Positions 47,319 to 59,759 of a DNA stretch of 64,000 nt are shown here, piece by piece; position 1 is the stretch's first letter, and the number at the start of each line of letters is the position of its first letter. Source of the stretch: Allium sativum (taxonomy: Eukaryota > Streptophyta > Magnoliopsida > Asparagales > Amaryllidaceae); NCBI GenBank assembly GCA_030737875.1, contig CM060918.1, positions 885,099,903 through 885,163,902 on the forward strand, written 5' to 3'. The position numbers and the translations under genes were made by a program. The notes beneath the pieces were generated by a model. It had not been told where the DNA came from. It did not search any database and was given only the letters and a program-made list of their open reading frames with translations.

Positions 47319-48154
47319 TTTTCGAAAACATCCGGATATTGGCCAACCACGGGCAAACCTGACAACTCACCTTGCGGGATGTTGAGGGAATTTAGAAAAC
47401 TATCCATTACCCCATCACCGGGACCACCAAACACTATCCTCTGCCCATCATCTGCTCTAGCTGTCATTAAAAAGCCCTCACAGTCTACCACCACCCCGTA
47501 TCTTTGGAGCCAATCGACTCCCAAAATAATGCCAAACCCAGTAAAGCCCAAAACAAAGCAATCACAAACAAACATGCATCCATGACTCGATAAGACCACA
47601 TTACGACAAATCATGCTAAGGCTAGTCGAACCACCAATCAGGTTCGTTACTACTAAAGGTCTATCGAAAATCTCGGGCTCTAATCCCAACCTATCTACCA
47701 GGTCACTAGATATGAAAGAACTGGAAGCCCCGGTATCAAACAAAACTCTAATAGGAACATCATAAACAGAAAGCATACCTTGAATAACGACATTCTTTCC
47801 CTTTTCCGCCGCAGTTGGGGCATTCGACGAAGAAGGAATAGCATTAAGGGCATATGCTTTTACCATCTGCTTTTCTTTAGGGGGTTGCGGACACTTGTCC
47901 TTGTGATGTCCCATTTGGCCACAGTTGAAGCACTTCCTATCCGCTGGCTTGGCCCGACAATTACTAGCTTAATGGCCCTTCTTACCACAGCTGAAGCACT
48001 CAACATCCTTCTTATTCTTTTTCTGGCCATCCTTATTTTGGTTCTGCTACCTCTTATTCTGAGAACCACTCTTGCCTCCACCGCTTGCTTGCGACTTTGG
48101 CTCCTCTGCAGATGCAACCTCAGTCTTCGACTTAGGGTAGAGACTCTCTGACCT
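47315..48154 (-). pseudogene. F3 gag C-terminus (two zinc knuckles) and aspartic protease
   Basis: Same frame as gag. After the gag stop, a basic, Gln/Lys/Ser-rich linker contains TAG at 48047-48049. Two CCHC knuckles follow: C-x2-C-x4-H-x4-C with TAA (47969-47971) inside the first (CFSCGKKGH, then stop, ASNC), and an intact CFNCGQMGHHKDKC. The protease has VLFDTGASSSFIS and, about 70 residues on, GFGIILGVDWL. Open from 47914 for 199 codons; ends at 47315 because of the frameshift into RT. Confidence 0.9.
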
Positions 48155-48667
48155 TTATGCTCTCCCTACAATCGATTCAAACGTCTCATCGATGTGGTTA
48201 ATAAGCCTTTCTCCCAAGTATCCATCCAAACCAGTTATGAACTTCTCACTAAAACGAACCTTAAACTGCTCCCAAGTAATCTGATCCTCTGGAGTAGCTG
48301 CCTTTATAGCATTCCACCAATTCATTGCCCGTCCTTGCAGCTGACGGGATGCTAGCCTTCTCTTCATCGCATCTTCGATACCCAAATCTTCGAAGATACG
48401 ATCGCAGCTATCCAACCAATCCTGAACATCCGTAGCCGACTCCGTTCCGTGGAACGGCTTCCCACCAAGACTAGTATAATCCTTATTTAGCTTGGCGAAA
48501 TCGGCCCTAGGCGCCTGCACTATTGGACCACCACCATTACCATTATAGGGAGCTGCCCTCTGCACATCCCTAAGAATCTCTCTCATGAGGTCAGTAAACA
48601 TCGTCCTCATGTCAGCAGTATTCCCATTGTTGGCTCCTCTACCGGCACCTCTTGCGTATCGGCTCAT
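48155..48667 (-). pseudogene. F3 gag N-terminal part, internally deleted
   Basis: Starts ATG at 48667, about 190 bp after the PBS. 170 codons: a Gly/Arg-rich N-terminus, then the retrotransposon Gag domain with FHGTESATDVQDWLDSCDRIF and MNWWNAIKAATPE. Right after RFSEKF the sequence jumps to ITGLDGYLGERL, which in this family normally lies several dozen residues downstream, so I infer an in-frame internal deletion. Ends at TAA (48155-48157); the frame continues into the zinc knuckles. Confidence 0.88.
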
Positions 48668-48852
48668 CGTTTAATCTGCACAGAGAAAACGATTAAACAT
48701 CTCTATAGTGATGCCAGTGCAGTGCGACTTCATCCTTAGCTATACTAAATATATATACAGCATTCAAAACCAAAATAATCACAAACACGCGCTCTCATAT
48801 ACGTATACTATCTCTCCTTGATAACTTCCCTAGGTTAACTACGCAACCAAGA

Positions 48853-48864
48853 GCTCTGATACCA
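48853..48864 (-). other. F3 primer-binding site
   Basis: Minus strand TGGTATCAGAGC, two bases after the 5' LTR end GGCCGTCACA. Confidence 0.95.
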
Positions 48865-48866
48865 AG

Positions 48867-51472
48867 TGTGACGGCCGCCCCGCACCAGCCGGCATTTCCT
48901 CCGAAAGTGCGCAGTACACATGCCAGACTAGCACGGAACGGTCGCCAAAGAAAGGAAAGAGGAGGATGAACTAATCAAGAACCTGTAGAATGTCTCACAG
49001 CGCATGGAACAAAATATAATAATAATATACTTGACATAAAACAGGTGAGACAGTGCATAAGCTGATAACTAAAACCAGTATCAACATCATCATCAGAGCA
49101 GCGGAAATCCAAGTACAGCTTATTACAAGTTGCCAAATTACTATCTCTAGAACAAAAGAAGGTAAAAGTAGAAGATACATTACTAATGCCCAAGCGGTGA
49201 CCTTCAACAACACAGGGAGAATATCTATATATCATACGTGGGAGCCTCCTGCTCGTCTCTGGATCAGCTACTCGTGCATACCCAGCTAACCTGTCTCTAG
49301 TCTGCTCGTGAGAGCACCTAGAGTAATAAGAAGAGACATAAAACTCTGGGTCAGACAAAAAGTCTGGTATGAGCGATAAGCAGCTAAATAGAACAATAAC
49401 ATGTATACTAAACCATACCTGAACCTGGACCTGCAACCAAAGAGTTAGCACTACATACCGTACAATACTCTAAGGTGCCATAACAAATAGTGTAAAGAAT
49501 ACGGGGATGTGGTGTGCATGTCACAATGATGGCAAACAAATCAAGCATAGCAACCATGCTCACATCTCTCACTCAGTGCGTAAAGCATACGATGTCCACC
49601 ACTGTCAATCACTAGACCCATCGAAGTAGTGACGGAGTTCGACTTGTACAACCACTACTACTACTAAGCTCACCTCATGGAGTCATGACCAAATCTTTAC
49701 AAATGACCCCACTTCATTGGTCTATAGTCCTTTAGTCGTACCTAGGCCACTGTGGCCCTGAATCCGTCCACGTACCTCCCATACATAGTGATCCAAAGTC
49801 ATAGACATCGACAGCCCCTTGGCAGACGTCCCGCAGCAAAACCCAACTCATGAAGTCGACTCGTAGGTTCCCAACTGGATCCTGAGTTCTACTTCCTATT
49901 TGGACTTCCTTTGCATCTCGGGTTTTGGTCAAATTGGAGTTGGTCTTCAAAAGAGTCATTACGACGAGGTAAAAGTATATGTGCGGTTCGGTTTGGTGGT
50001 CCCGATCCGGTTCAGTTCGTTGGTTCTGTCTCATGCCTTGATCCATCTCGGTTCGGTCCTCCAGCCTCGGTTTGGTTTGGATGCCCTATGCCTGGTTCAG
50101 TGGTTGCTCCCTCCTAGATGTCCCGATCCGATCCGGTGCTTCACTCCAATTCCAGATCCGAGCTTGGTTCTCCAATCTGATCCGTCCCCCTAGCTCTAGT
50201 CCGATCCGATCTGGTGCTTCGCTCCAACTCCAGCTCCAAGCTTAGTCCTCCGCTCTGATCCATATTCCCTTACTTCCGATCCGATCCCCTCGTCTTCGTT
50301 CCTGGTCCAAACCCAACTCCAACTCCATGCGAATGGCCTTCCTTCTTACCAAGCTTCCTTTATGCCAGATTTCAGTCTAGTTCGGATTTCCTTGTCCAGC
50401 TCTCCTATCCGATCCGAGCCCCTAATCTGATCCGATCCAAAACCCTGCACAATTTTCCAGCAACTTTCCCAGCGAGCTATTTACGCCATTCGACGGCGTT
50501 TTCGACCAATCTAACACTTCTAGGCAATCAAAAAACATACCATACAGTCATAGCAACATGTACAATCAATTATAAACACCAAAACAACAACTATAGCATG
50601 TGAAATGGATCAAACATACCCAAAATCCCATATTTTCCCTTAAGCATGTTTAAGAAAAACTAATGATATGATTAACAAAACTTAACCAAATCAAACCAAA
50701 TTTCTAACAGAGGTCTAAAACATTATTTAAGAATTTATAAATATTTTTCCAGAATTTATTAGTGTATAAATTCGCTAATCTTCACTAACTATCCTTAATT
50801 AACCGTAATTAGTGCAAAACTATGCAAATTACTCACCTTAGCCACAAATAAAATCCCAAAACTGAAATGATTCTCTGTTTGGCGTTGTTCCCAATGCAAC
50901 TCAGTAGCTCTAACCTTACTTTGGTGCTTTCTCTTCTTAATTTGATGTAGTTTAAGCCAAAACTTGATTAAGAAGTGATTAGGGGTGTTTTTAGATGTTG
51001 GAGGCCATTGTTAGGTTGAAGAGAGAGTTTGTGGCGGCTGGAAAATGAGTGAAAAACCGAAATTCTAACCCTAGCAGCCCTCAAATACCTCTAATCCCGA
51101 AATCCCCCATTGGGCCTAGCTGTTAATCACCCGGTTAAGCCCAATTAAGCTGTTTTTCACTATCTGAAACTTGTTTCAGCCATATCTCCCAAACGGTGAG
51201 TCCGTTTGGCTATTGTGACCACTCTACGGAATTGTAAACCATCAAACGAATCTAATGGAAGTGGTTTTAGGTAAAAATTCCTTTCCAGTCAAAATTTATG
51301 GCCAAAACAGTATCAACTAGGGTCAAAATGGTCATTTAAAAATCGAGAAAAATCACGAACATGGGAAATGATCCCAATAGTCGTCTCCCAAAGTTATATG
51401 ACCATACGACTTCGTGTGTGAAAGAAATAAATATTCTACGATCCTTCGATGCGTAGAATGCGATTCGTTACA
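48867..51472 (-). mobile_element. F3 5' LTR (2606 bp)
   Basis: Starts TGTAACGAATCGC and ends GGCCGTCACA in element sense. It aligns with 41697-44300 along its length. AAG|GTGAGTAA near 50830-50840 is a strong 5' splice-site match at the same place as in the 3' LTR. Confidence 0.92.
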
Positions 51473-51477
51473 ATTTT

Positions 51478-53693
51478 TCAACGCAACTACAATTTTGTTG
51501 CCTACCGTTTCTTTTTCATCTTTAACCCTGCATTGTTTTTGTTTACTTTCAAATAAACCATTTATTTAAATATCAAGTTACCTTTAAAACTACTTAACGC
51601 AAGTACTGATTTCCATGCGCCACCTTTGTTCTTGACATCTGCGGTCAAACCACCCCTCTCCACGAGCTCACATCTTCAGCCCCTCGCCGAAAGGTTGCCA
51701 TCCACCACGTCACTCTCGAACACATAGCCTCACATCAGTTTAACACAAACCAGTTGTGTGTACCCAGTCACCACTGTATACTACTCACGCCTGCATCTCC
51801 GAAAAACTAATGTCCTCCTTCACGCTCCATTTTCCACTGCCTATACAATGTCAACATCCAACGTAATGACCTCCTGCCATATATGTTGAATTACTGCTGC
51901 TCGTCCTTCTTAAACACCATTGCCGCCACTAATCCTTTTACACAACTCCTGTTATTAAACCAACCCATCTCAAGTATTTGCGTCGAGAACCCCATCATCT
52001 TCAACAGACCATGCACCATCCACATTATTTCCTTCTTTGCCGTACCAAACTGTACACGCTCCAAACCAAAATTTCACTTGCCCATTGCATGCTGAACCAC
52101 CCTTTTCTCAGTAGTCAAGACCCACAACTTCCCTCTACATGACTTAAACTGAGGCCACCTTTTGTTCTCAATCTTCGAATACTTCATCAATCTATCCTCC
52201 AAACACTCAGCTCGTGCATTGGAACTCTAGCACGAAGTAATTTATTATAGGATTTTGTTTCTAATTTATTTTGTATTTCGATGCTCACGATTTGTTTGAA
52301 GAAGTGTTTGCTTTTATATAAAGGAGAACCTTGGTTGCCAAGAAATAGGCCACTGTATTTCATAGGTAGGACATGTTTTCATTCATTAGGTAGGACATGC
52401 ATATGCTTGCTTAGTTGCTAAGAAATAGGGTAGTTTCTAGGTGACTGTGCAATCCTTAGCATCAAAGGAATGGAAATATATATAAAAAAGTATACAGATA
52501 GAGTCCTTTATCAGATAAGAAAAGACAAGAGAAATAAATAAAATATAAATGTAAATAGGTCTGAGGAATTCGGCGCGTATGAGGTGGAGATATAGGGAGG
52601 CAGACGTGTAGTTATTCCAAAAAGGGAGTGAATATATTTTTTCTATAATAGTTACGTTGTAGGGTAGTTTGTAGGGTACTGTCAATCAGGGGAGGAGACA
52701 ACACAAGACATGAGCATCTCTATTTCTTAGGCATGCACGTTTTCCTTCTTTAAGCATGGTGTGCCATGTGTTTTAGATTTCATTTCCAATGTATAACTTG
52801 CGTGCTTCATTAATAACCTATACCAAGGCTTAGGGGAGAAGGAACCCAAACATATACTAATATTATTTGTTTTCTTAAATTGTTTATATATTGAATGTAT
52901 ATATATAACCGAATGTAATTGTTAAGGTAGGAAAGTTAGTTCCCTGTATCATGTCTATGCCCAGTTAAGTCACGTTGGGAGTATGCTTCATTGTTAAGGT
53001 AGTATAATTTTATATTTTCATTTATTTACTTATATATGTATATTTAACATTAAAGTGGTATCGGTTACAAAGGACTTTATTTATTTTTCGACTATTATGG
53101 ACAGAAATAAAAATACAGTCGTGTCCAGCGAGGTGACACGATACCAAAAATATAATAATATCAGTAGGTTAACTCATTCCCAAAATGCTGATATAGGGTG
53201 CACAATACTCCAAATAAAAAGTTTCTTATTTAATTAATTAAAAGTTACAGTAAAATTCTAAAAATTGAATTATAACTACACCTCAAAAGAATCTTGTCCA
53301 GATTTGCAACTGATATCTAGTTATATCAAATAAACTATTACGGTCGATAAACAAATCTATAGCGACTATTTGGAAATTTTATTTGGATATAACTCGCAAT
53401 CTATAACACGAAATCTTGGTTTTTCGCTTCTATTAGAAAAATACAGTTCAACATATCCCAACGCTTCTTGTTCCGAAGAAATCCGATTTATAACGAGTCC
53501 GGTATACTCAAGTGAAGTTCAGAACGTTAAATTACGAACTGTAGCGTCGTTATGAGCTCGATTATATTTAATATATATTTTTATTTGTTCAACTTCATTT
53601 TAATTAATATATAAATCCACTTATATTACGATTTCAATATTTAAACTGATTTAAATATTTAAATACAAACCGATAAAAATGCGGGACGTTACA
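51478..53693 (-). mobile_element. F2 LTR piece 3 (LTR start)
   Basis: On the minus strand the LTR starts at 53693 (TGTAACGTCCCGC), right after a PPT. It contains AATAGTCGCTAT (complement at 53359-53370), which F1 has in U3 at 12901. Adding the three pieces and the 302 bp seen only at 55094-55395 gives an F2 LTR of about 6.5 kb. The CCTC/CACC-rich stretch 51600-52250 looks like its leader; its open frames have no recognisable product. Confidence 0.82.
52308..52324 (-). promoter_or_regulatory. TATA-like element of the F2 LTR
   Basis: CTTTATATAAAAGC on the minus strand, about 1.38 kb into the LTR, at the change from AT-rich U3 to the GC-richer leader. F1 has its TATA-like site about 0.9 kb in. 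Confidence 0.4.
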
Positions 53694-55093
53694 TTCCTTC
53701 CCCCTTAAAAGAATTTCATCCCCGAAATTACTAAGATAGGAAAAATGCTACTAACTTCATTATAACCAGATTAAGAATCTTTTATTTAATTTTTTTAAAT
53801 TCAGTTTTCAACAGAACCGATTAATTTTAATAAAAATACTAATTCTTCTTATAAACGGATACTTTCATAAATTCTGAAAATTTTCTAACAGTTTAAATTT
53901 TCGGAAAATTTCATTTGTATCTTCTATGCACGGCTCATTCGGTACTACTACATCTTTTCCTCTCTGGGCATTTTCCAATCCAAAAGAAAATAACAGCCAA
54001 GTAGGTTGCCCAAAATAGCTCATAAATATCTCATATCCAATATAACATAAACGTGTACCTTTTTGGTTGGGCATTTATTCATTTGATATCACATCAGCAT
54101 ATATCCAATCATCCTTGGTTGATCTCCCATTAATCCATTCTCAGATCAATCTCTCGCTTTTTCTAAGCCATATTTTAGATCAAATTCCAATTCCAATCTC
54201 GACTCCAGATCCTCACTCAACAATCCGATTTCATAACCAAGTTTGGTTCCGTTCCAAATCTTATTCCACAAATTCAATTACTTTACCAAGTTTAATTTTA
54301 TTCCAATACGATTTTCACTTACTTGGCTTCAATTTAATTTTATTCAACTCAGTTGAATTTTCTATTTATTTACTTTATAAGTAAAAAAAATTAAATTTCG
54401 AAATTCAAATTCCTAGGGCTTTTATTTCAAATCAGTTTGAAACAATATATATTTGCATATAATATGGGTAATTCAAACATTTTCATTTTGAAATCACTAC
54501 AAAATATACTTCACAACGTTTAGAAAACATTTCTAAATTCACCCAGGATCTTAAAATTTCCATATATTTAATTCAGAATTCATTTACAACATCTTCTCAA
54601 ATTTATAGAGTTTTATTTCAATTCTGGTTTTAAATTCAGATTTAGTTCATATGATTTCGCATATTATGCTTATATAATAATTCGATTGGTTATTTATATA
54701 ACCAGCTCAATTATAATTCTTATTCGGTCATAATTTCAACCAACACATTCAATATATATTAGATAATTCCAATATATATGCTTTCTTTATATCAAACTAT
54801 ATTTTTGGGTAAAATTGTTTTATTTGCCCTCTTTTATAAACATACTTATGTCGAATTACTCTGTTCAAGAGTTTAGAAACACCTATCGACACAGTTTGCA
54901 TTACTGTTTCGACCAGAATTTATAAACCACTCGACTAACCAGTCAACACAATATAAAACGGTTTTGATATTAATTACAAATACGCGCTCATATATATACA
55001 CACAAACTCAATCTAGAGTATTACTAACTCCATCTCTATTGAGTTACGCCACAGAGCCAAGGAAATAACTTAACCTGATGCTCTGATACCAAC
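53694..55093 (-). mobile_element. F2 internal region, non-coding (1400 bp)
   Basis: Lies between the PBS (55080-55091, minus strand TGGTATCAGAGC, two bases after the LTR end CCATCACA) and the PPT (53694-53706, AAGGGGGAAGGAA on the minus strand, preceded by GGGGATGAAATTC). No retroelement domain is visible in six frames; the 105-codon plus-strand frame 54067-54384 is AT-rich with no motif. As in F1, only the signals for reverse transcription remain. Confidence 0.88.
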
Positions 55094-56488
55094 TGTGATG
55101 GCCTGAAAATTCGTACCAATTTGAGCTGACTAATATCCTACACATTCAACTCAAAGTGCATGAAAATTCATATCATTTGTTGAAAGAAGTTAGAGGATGA
55201 GATAGATAAGATAGAACTAATAGAATAGAAGAAGAAGAAGAAGAATACAGCAGAACAGAATCAGAGTAAACACGAAACTCACAGCGGAACAATAAAATGT
55301 ATTATATACAGAACTTTGAATTACAAATCTGAATTTGTACTTACATATCATATCATAGTATACTCAAATACATCACAGCGGAAATAATCTCTAAATAACT
55401 AATGGTGAAGTCTCCTACTTCGAGCTCCTCCAAGTGAATCTGCAAAGCCTGAAACACTTGACTGCCCGTACAAATTTGGGCACCTAAGAGTTTAGGGAAA
55501 ACATAAACAAAATAAACTCTGGGTCAGTCTTAGGACTGGTGCGAGTAAATTCCAACCGTATATTTTAACTTTGAAAATCCTTTTGAAAACAAAAGGATAA
55601 TAGTAAGACTAGCCCACATATAAACATGGACGGTTTTTACCTTACTATAACCCAAGACACTTTGATATCAAAATCCAGTGATATTATAATAATGTCTAAA
55701 TAAATAAATATCCAAGTAGCAGAACGCTTGCATCTCACGCTCCACATATATAATATAAAATCTAAAACCGTAGAGCGCTTATTGGAGATTTGATTACAAT
55801 AGACAAGGTATGGGAGCACCTGCCGATCAGTGTACTCTAGAGGGTATACACTGGGGTTCAACAAGAACGTCTTGCTACCAGGACACACATGACCGACCAC
55901 TCATTTAGCTTGAGTGCATCGAATATATTGCCATCCACGGTTGTTGTCCATCCAATCGTAATCCGAAGATACAGAATTGAAAAAGAAGAATAAATATGAA
56001 TTTTCTCTAGATCGGTGACAATACACCCTGCTTGGGGATGACCCAACTAGCCATGCTGCATAGCCCAACTTTTGTTACTTCCTAGTTGTGAGGCTAGAGG
56101 TTACGTCTATCTTCAGAACATCTGATTACCATTCACTTTGAATGGCACATCGTCAAATCCGTAATCACATATTGATTACACAAATGCACACTGGGTGTAG
56201 AATAAAGAGAAGTAACCTTCTCCCCACCAACTTGGTATATTCGTGAAAACCAGCGCGTGACCATTGGAAATAGTCTGTCAGACACTCGTCCATACAAGTT
56301 GTCCTTGGACTGGACAAACAGAAAGCACCATTCTGGAACTGGACGACCCTTAGATTTCACTCCAACTTCAATTGTCTTCAGCATAATATAATTCGTAGTG
56401 CTTATGCCTATACAGAGTGGTTTCCGGATAATATATCCAACTGGTCTCTTCGTATTGACAATGATGGTCAAAACACTTCGATACCAAG
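55094..56488 (-). mobile_element. F2 5' LTR, 3' part
   Basis: In element sense it ends GGCCATCACA before the PBS. Matches 31279-31366 and 37827-38825 with several percent difference. Cut at about 56484 by F4 sequence; the rest of this LTR is outside the window. Confidence 0.88.
55482..55538 (-). promoter_or_regulatory. LTR 3' double-hairpin module H1/H2 (F2)
   Basis: H1 CAGTC-ctaa-GACTG (55525-55538). H2 pairs ACCCAGAGTTTA with TAAACTCTTAGGT (55482-55524), seven pairs plus a bulged extension. The second F2 copy (37825-37881) has TAAACTCTTGGGT, which pairs fully apart from one bulge. TTTCCGCTG follows downstream as in F1. Confidence 0.65.
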
Positions 56489-58223
56489 TGAAACACCCCA
56501 CCCTCCATTAAGGTCACTCACAAAGGGAATGCCTTAACTTTTGTGCAGGTTTATAAGTAAAAGTCACAGATAAAACACAAGACAAATATAAACACATATA
56601 TATATATAAGCAGCGGAAAACAAACAGACTTTTATTTCATAAAATACTTGTTCATACAAATCATTTCCATAATTGTCTCATAATAACTTCCAAAACATTA
56701 CATCCTCATTTCTGTCTTGATTATTAAACAAAGAAGCATAAAACATGATAAAAGCTGCATAAATCCCCATAGAACATGTCCAAAAGCCATAGCCAAGGAA
56801 AGAGAGCCCAAACCGCACACCTACAATCTTGAAGCTTGCAAAAAGTCTTACTAAGCTGAGTTATTTCCTCCCTATGGACCTGGGGGGGGGGGACGGAAGA
56901 AAAGAAGACGAAAGAAAAACAGGGTCAGACATAAAGCCTGGTAAGTCTAGTGACCCTTCAGTATGAGAATAACAATAAGGGTATGATAGGTATAAACTGG
57001 AAACAAGAAAGTATCATAAACTAAGATAAAGCAGTTTTGAAATGAATATACTATCGCACCCCACACTATATCTCTGCACCTACATGTATTAGTTCTGAAC
57101 TGGCACCCCATGCTGAGGGTGAAGTGATCCCGTTTTTCTAAAGATCGGTTCCTACTCGCATAATCATATGTGTCTTACGGCCCCCAAAGATTGTAGATAC
57201 CTATGCTGGTCCCACAATGGGGTGTATCAAGTCCCATGGTGGCGGCCCGACACAATCCTAGAATGCATAGGGTATACTACTGGTGCCCCCAGTGCCCTGT
57301 TTGTCTGCTCCGAAGTGTGTGCATGCCCGCACTCCGTTAGAACCCACACTGTTGCACCCACCGCCATCGCTTTGACCGCTTACAATCAGCCCAGTAATCG
57401 TGCCCCACCCTGCCTAGTTTCAGGGTACCATGATACCTAATTGGGTTACTACTGAAATGGGTCCCCGTTACTAGGGTTTTCTAGTCAAACCTGTTAAGTG
57501 TTAAGTGTCTGTATTTACTTAACCCCACCCATCAGTTAAATTAACATGTTGAATTGGTTAAGTGTTTTAGTTAACTTAATCCTACCATCCTGACTGTCTG
57601 TCCTTAGCTTTTTAAAGCACCAACCACTCACATTAGACAGGTAGTTTTACGGTTACTGGATGTGCCGATCGGTTCCGTGCATATTTACACCGTAACTCCG
57701 TCTAACCTCGGGTCCTTATTGGGCTTAATGCTTAACCTCTCACATTAGATAGGTATTGTTGTGACAACTAGACAGCCGAGCGGGTCCGGGCAGGTTTACA
57801 TCACAACTCAATCCAACCTCGTGTTAAGCATACTCGTATTTTCTAAATTTACATATTTGTCTCTTTTACTTGTTATATGTAAATTAAATGTCATGGCCCA
57901 CTTTCCAAGTTCATCACTTTTGGTATAAGAATCTATACCATTTAAATGGCACCAATTTTGGCATGTGACAAACATGCCAATACATATATTTTACGAATTT
58001 ATGTTAAGTTTCCCTATAATTACCAATTTATCCCAACGTTAGCCCGTCTAAGTATTAGGCTAACAATCTTAGCCTAATTTTCGTTCGCATGATTTTTAAC
58101 ATATAATATTAGGCTAAAAACTTAGCCTAATTTAGCGTACATAAAATTGGCATAATGGAATTCATCAACGCAAACATGGCATAGGTGTAAACTTGGCCTT
58201 TTTTGCATAGTCAATATGAACAT

Positions 58224-58392
58224 CATAGGTGTGAACTTGCAAAATAGTCAACATGAATGTCATAAGTGTGAACTTGCAAAATAGTCAACATGAATGTCAT
58301 AGGTGTGAACTTGCAACGTAGACTAAATCAACATACATATATGTGAATTTGCAACTTAGCCTAAATCAACTTACATATATGTGAACTTGCAT
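58224..58392 (-). repeat. 37-bp tandem repeats in F4 LTR
   Basis: CATAGGTGTGAACTTGCAAA and ATAGTCAACATGAATGT form one unit at 58224-58260, repeated at 58261-58297. Diverged copies (GTGAATTTGCAACTTAGCC and similar) run to about 58392. Confidence 0.8.
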
Positions 58393-59394
58393 TGAAATAG
58401 GGATCTAACCAAATAGGTGTCACATAAATTAGCATATGATTTAGACAACATAAGCCTAAACATGTTTTGGATCTAGGCATAATATCGAACATCACTAGCA
58501 TATGACAAGAATATGACATTTTCATAAAGTATGTATAATTTTATGACAAGGGTGTGAACTAGATCCAATAATATGTCTAATTACAACATGAAACATTTAT
58601 TAGAGTGGATCTTGGCATGGATCCATTTAGGAACTTGCAACATTTGTATAAACATAGGAGCATGTATATGAACATAACCATTTAGGCATAAAGGTTCTAT
58701 TGTGCAACATTTGTATAAACATGTATTAGAGTGGATCTTGTAATAATCACCTAAACATATAGGTATAGATATGAGCCAAATAACTTGTATGTTAATTTGA
58801 ATAGATCCAACATCAACTAGATAATCCACAAACATTCTAATGGATCCAACATCAAGTCAATCATACCACAAACATCACAATACCACTACCATTACAACAC
58901 ATAGATATGAATTTACATCGTCGTTATACAATAGCACAATTCCACTTCCATTTTACATCGAATAAAATCCTAACTTTTATTCACATCGGAAAAATCACTG
59001 TACTTACAATAAACAACGAACTTGAATTCTGAATTCTGAGTTCTGAATTTGAAATGCTTTCCTTTGGGTACACTAACGTTGTTTGATTCTTGTTTTAACT
59101 TTAATTTTGGCTTGTCTCTAAGTTATCTCTAACTGACGGCCACTCCTAGTTTCTTCCCAGCAGCATGACGGCTCTAGTTCTATATTGTTTGTGTGAATTT
59201 AGGTTAAGACTAGAGTTGTTTATATAGAATTTCAAATTGATTAGAGCCATCGATGAAGCTAGAGTTAATCAAGGCCATCCATCTCAAGAGAAGCCAATCA
59301 GAAAGCGACACGTAAGCCCTAGTGACACAGCCAAGCCCCAAAAATCGAGCCAGGACCAGACCAGACAAGTCAGGTTGACCAAGCAGGTCGACCC

Positions 59395-59506
59395 CCAGGT
59401 CGACTACATAGTCGACCTGGTTAACCCAGGTCGACTATAGTGTCGACCTGGTTGGGGGGGTCGACTACATAGTCGACCTCCTGGCCTAGGCGGGATTTTT
59501 CCCGCC
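59395..59506 (-). promoter_or_regulatory. Cluster of GTCGAC palindromic stem-loops (F4 U3)
   Basis: CCAGGTCGACT-acat-AGTCGACCTGG (59395-59420), CCAGGTCGAC-6 nt-GTCGACCTGG (59426-59451), GGTCGACT-acat-AGTCGACC (59459-59478), then GGCGGGA-tttt-TCCCGCC (59489-59506). They lie about 250-365 bp into the LTR. Enhancer or structured-DNA role is inferred only. Confidence 0.7.
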
Positions 59507-59759
59507 CAGCCTACCTGTGCGTTTGAAATTCGAATTTGGCCTTGTTTTTGAGCTGTTTGAATTTTAAATCGAATTCTGAAACTTCCGGCGGTCATAACTC
59601 CTTCATATGGAGTCTGATTCACGCAAACTCGGACTCTATCTCAAGAAGAATTTTGAGATGAACGCAATGGCGTAACCTGTTTCCCTTAATTCTTTCATTT
59701 AGAATTAATTATACTTTGATTTGTTAATTTACTATTAACAGAAAATTCGGGGTGTTACA

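Larger units (their letters stand above)
41697..51472 (-). mobile_element. F3: complete Ty3/gypsy chromovirus (Tekay-type), degenerate, 9.8 kb
   Basis: Order on the minus strand: 5' LTR 48867-51472, PBS, gag, protease, RT, RNase H, integrase, chromodomain, PPT, 3' LTR 41697-44300. Perfect 5-bp target duplication. The gene order and the terminal chromodomain place it among chromoviruses. LTRs differ at several percent by eye (about 15 differences in the first ~330 bp), so it is much older than the inner F1 element. Coding region broken by eight in-frame stops and two frameshifts. It inserted in the leader part of an F2 LTR. Confidence 0.93.
56489..59759 (-). mobile_element. F4 LTR (3271 bp)
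   Basis: In element sense TGTAACACCCCG (59759) to GGGGTGTTTCA (56489), with an 11-bp imperfect inverted terminal repeat. A PPT precedes it, so it is the 3' LTR of the pol-bearing element to the right. It carries GTCGAC palindromes near its start, 37-bp repeats, and H1 as CAGGC-tttat-GTCTG (56926-56940) with a G-U pair. An 11-G run lies at 56882-56892. The bases just beyond its end resemble a PBS (see findings). Confidence 0.88.

Noticed and set aside
53055..53555. Possible host gene between F3 and the F2 core
   Set aside because: The stretch is continuous with the F2 U3 region up to the PPT/LTR joint at 53693; its small frames have no motif.
57168..57440. 90-codon frame in the F4 LTR
   Set aside because: Antisense to the element, no recognisable motif, within a non-coding LTR; cysteine-rich appearance comes from TG-rich sequence.
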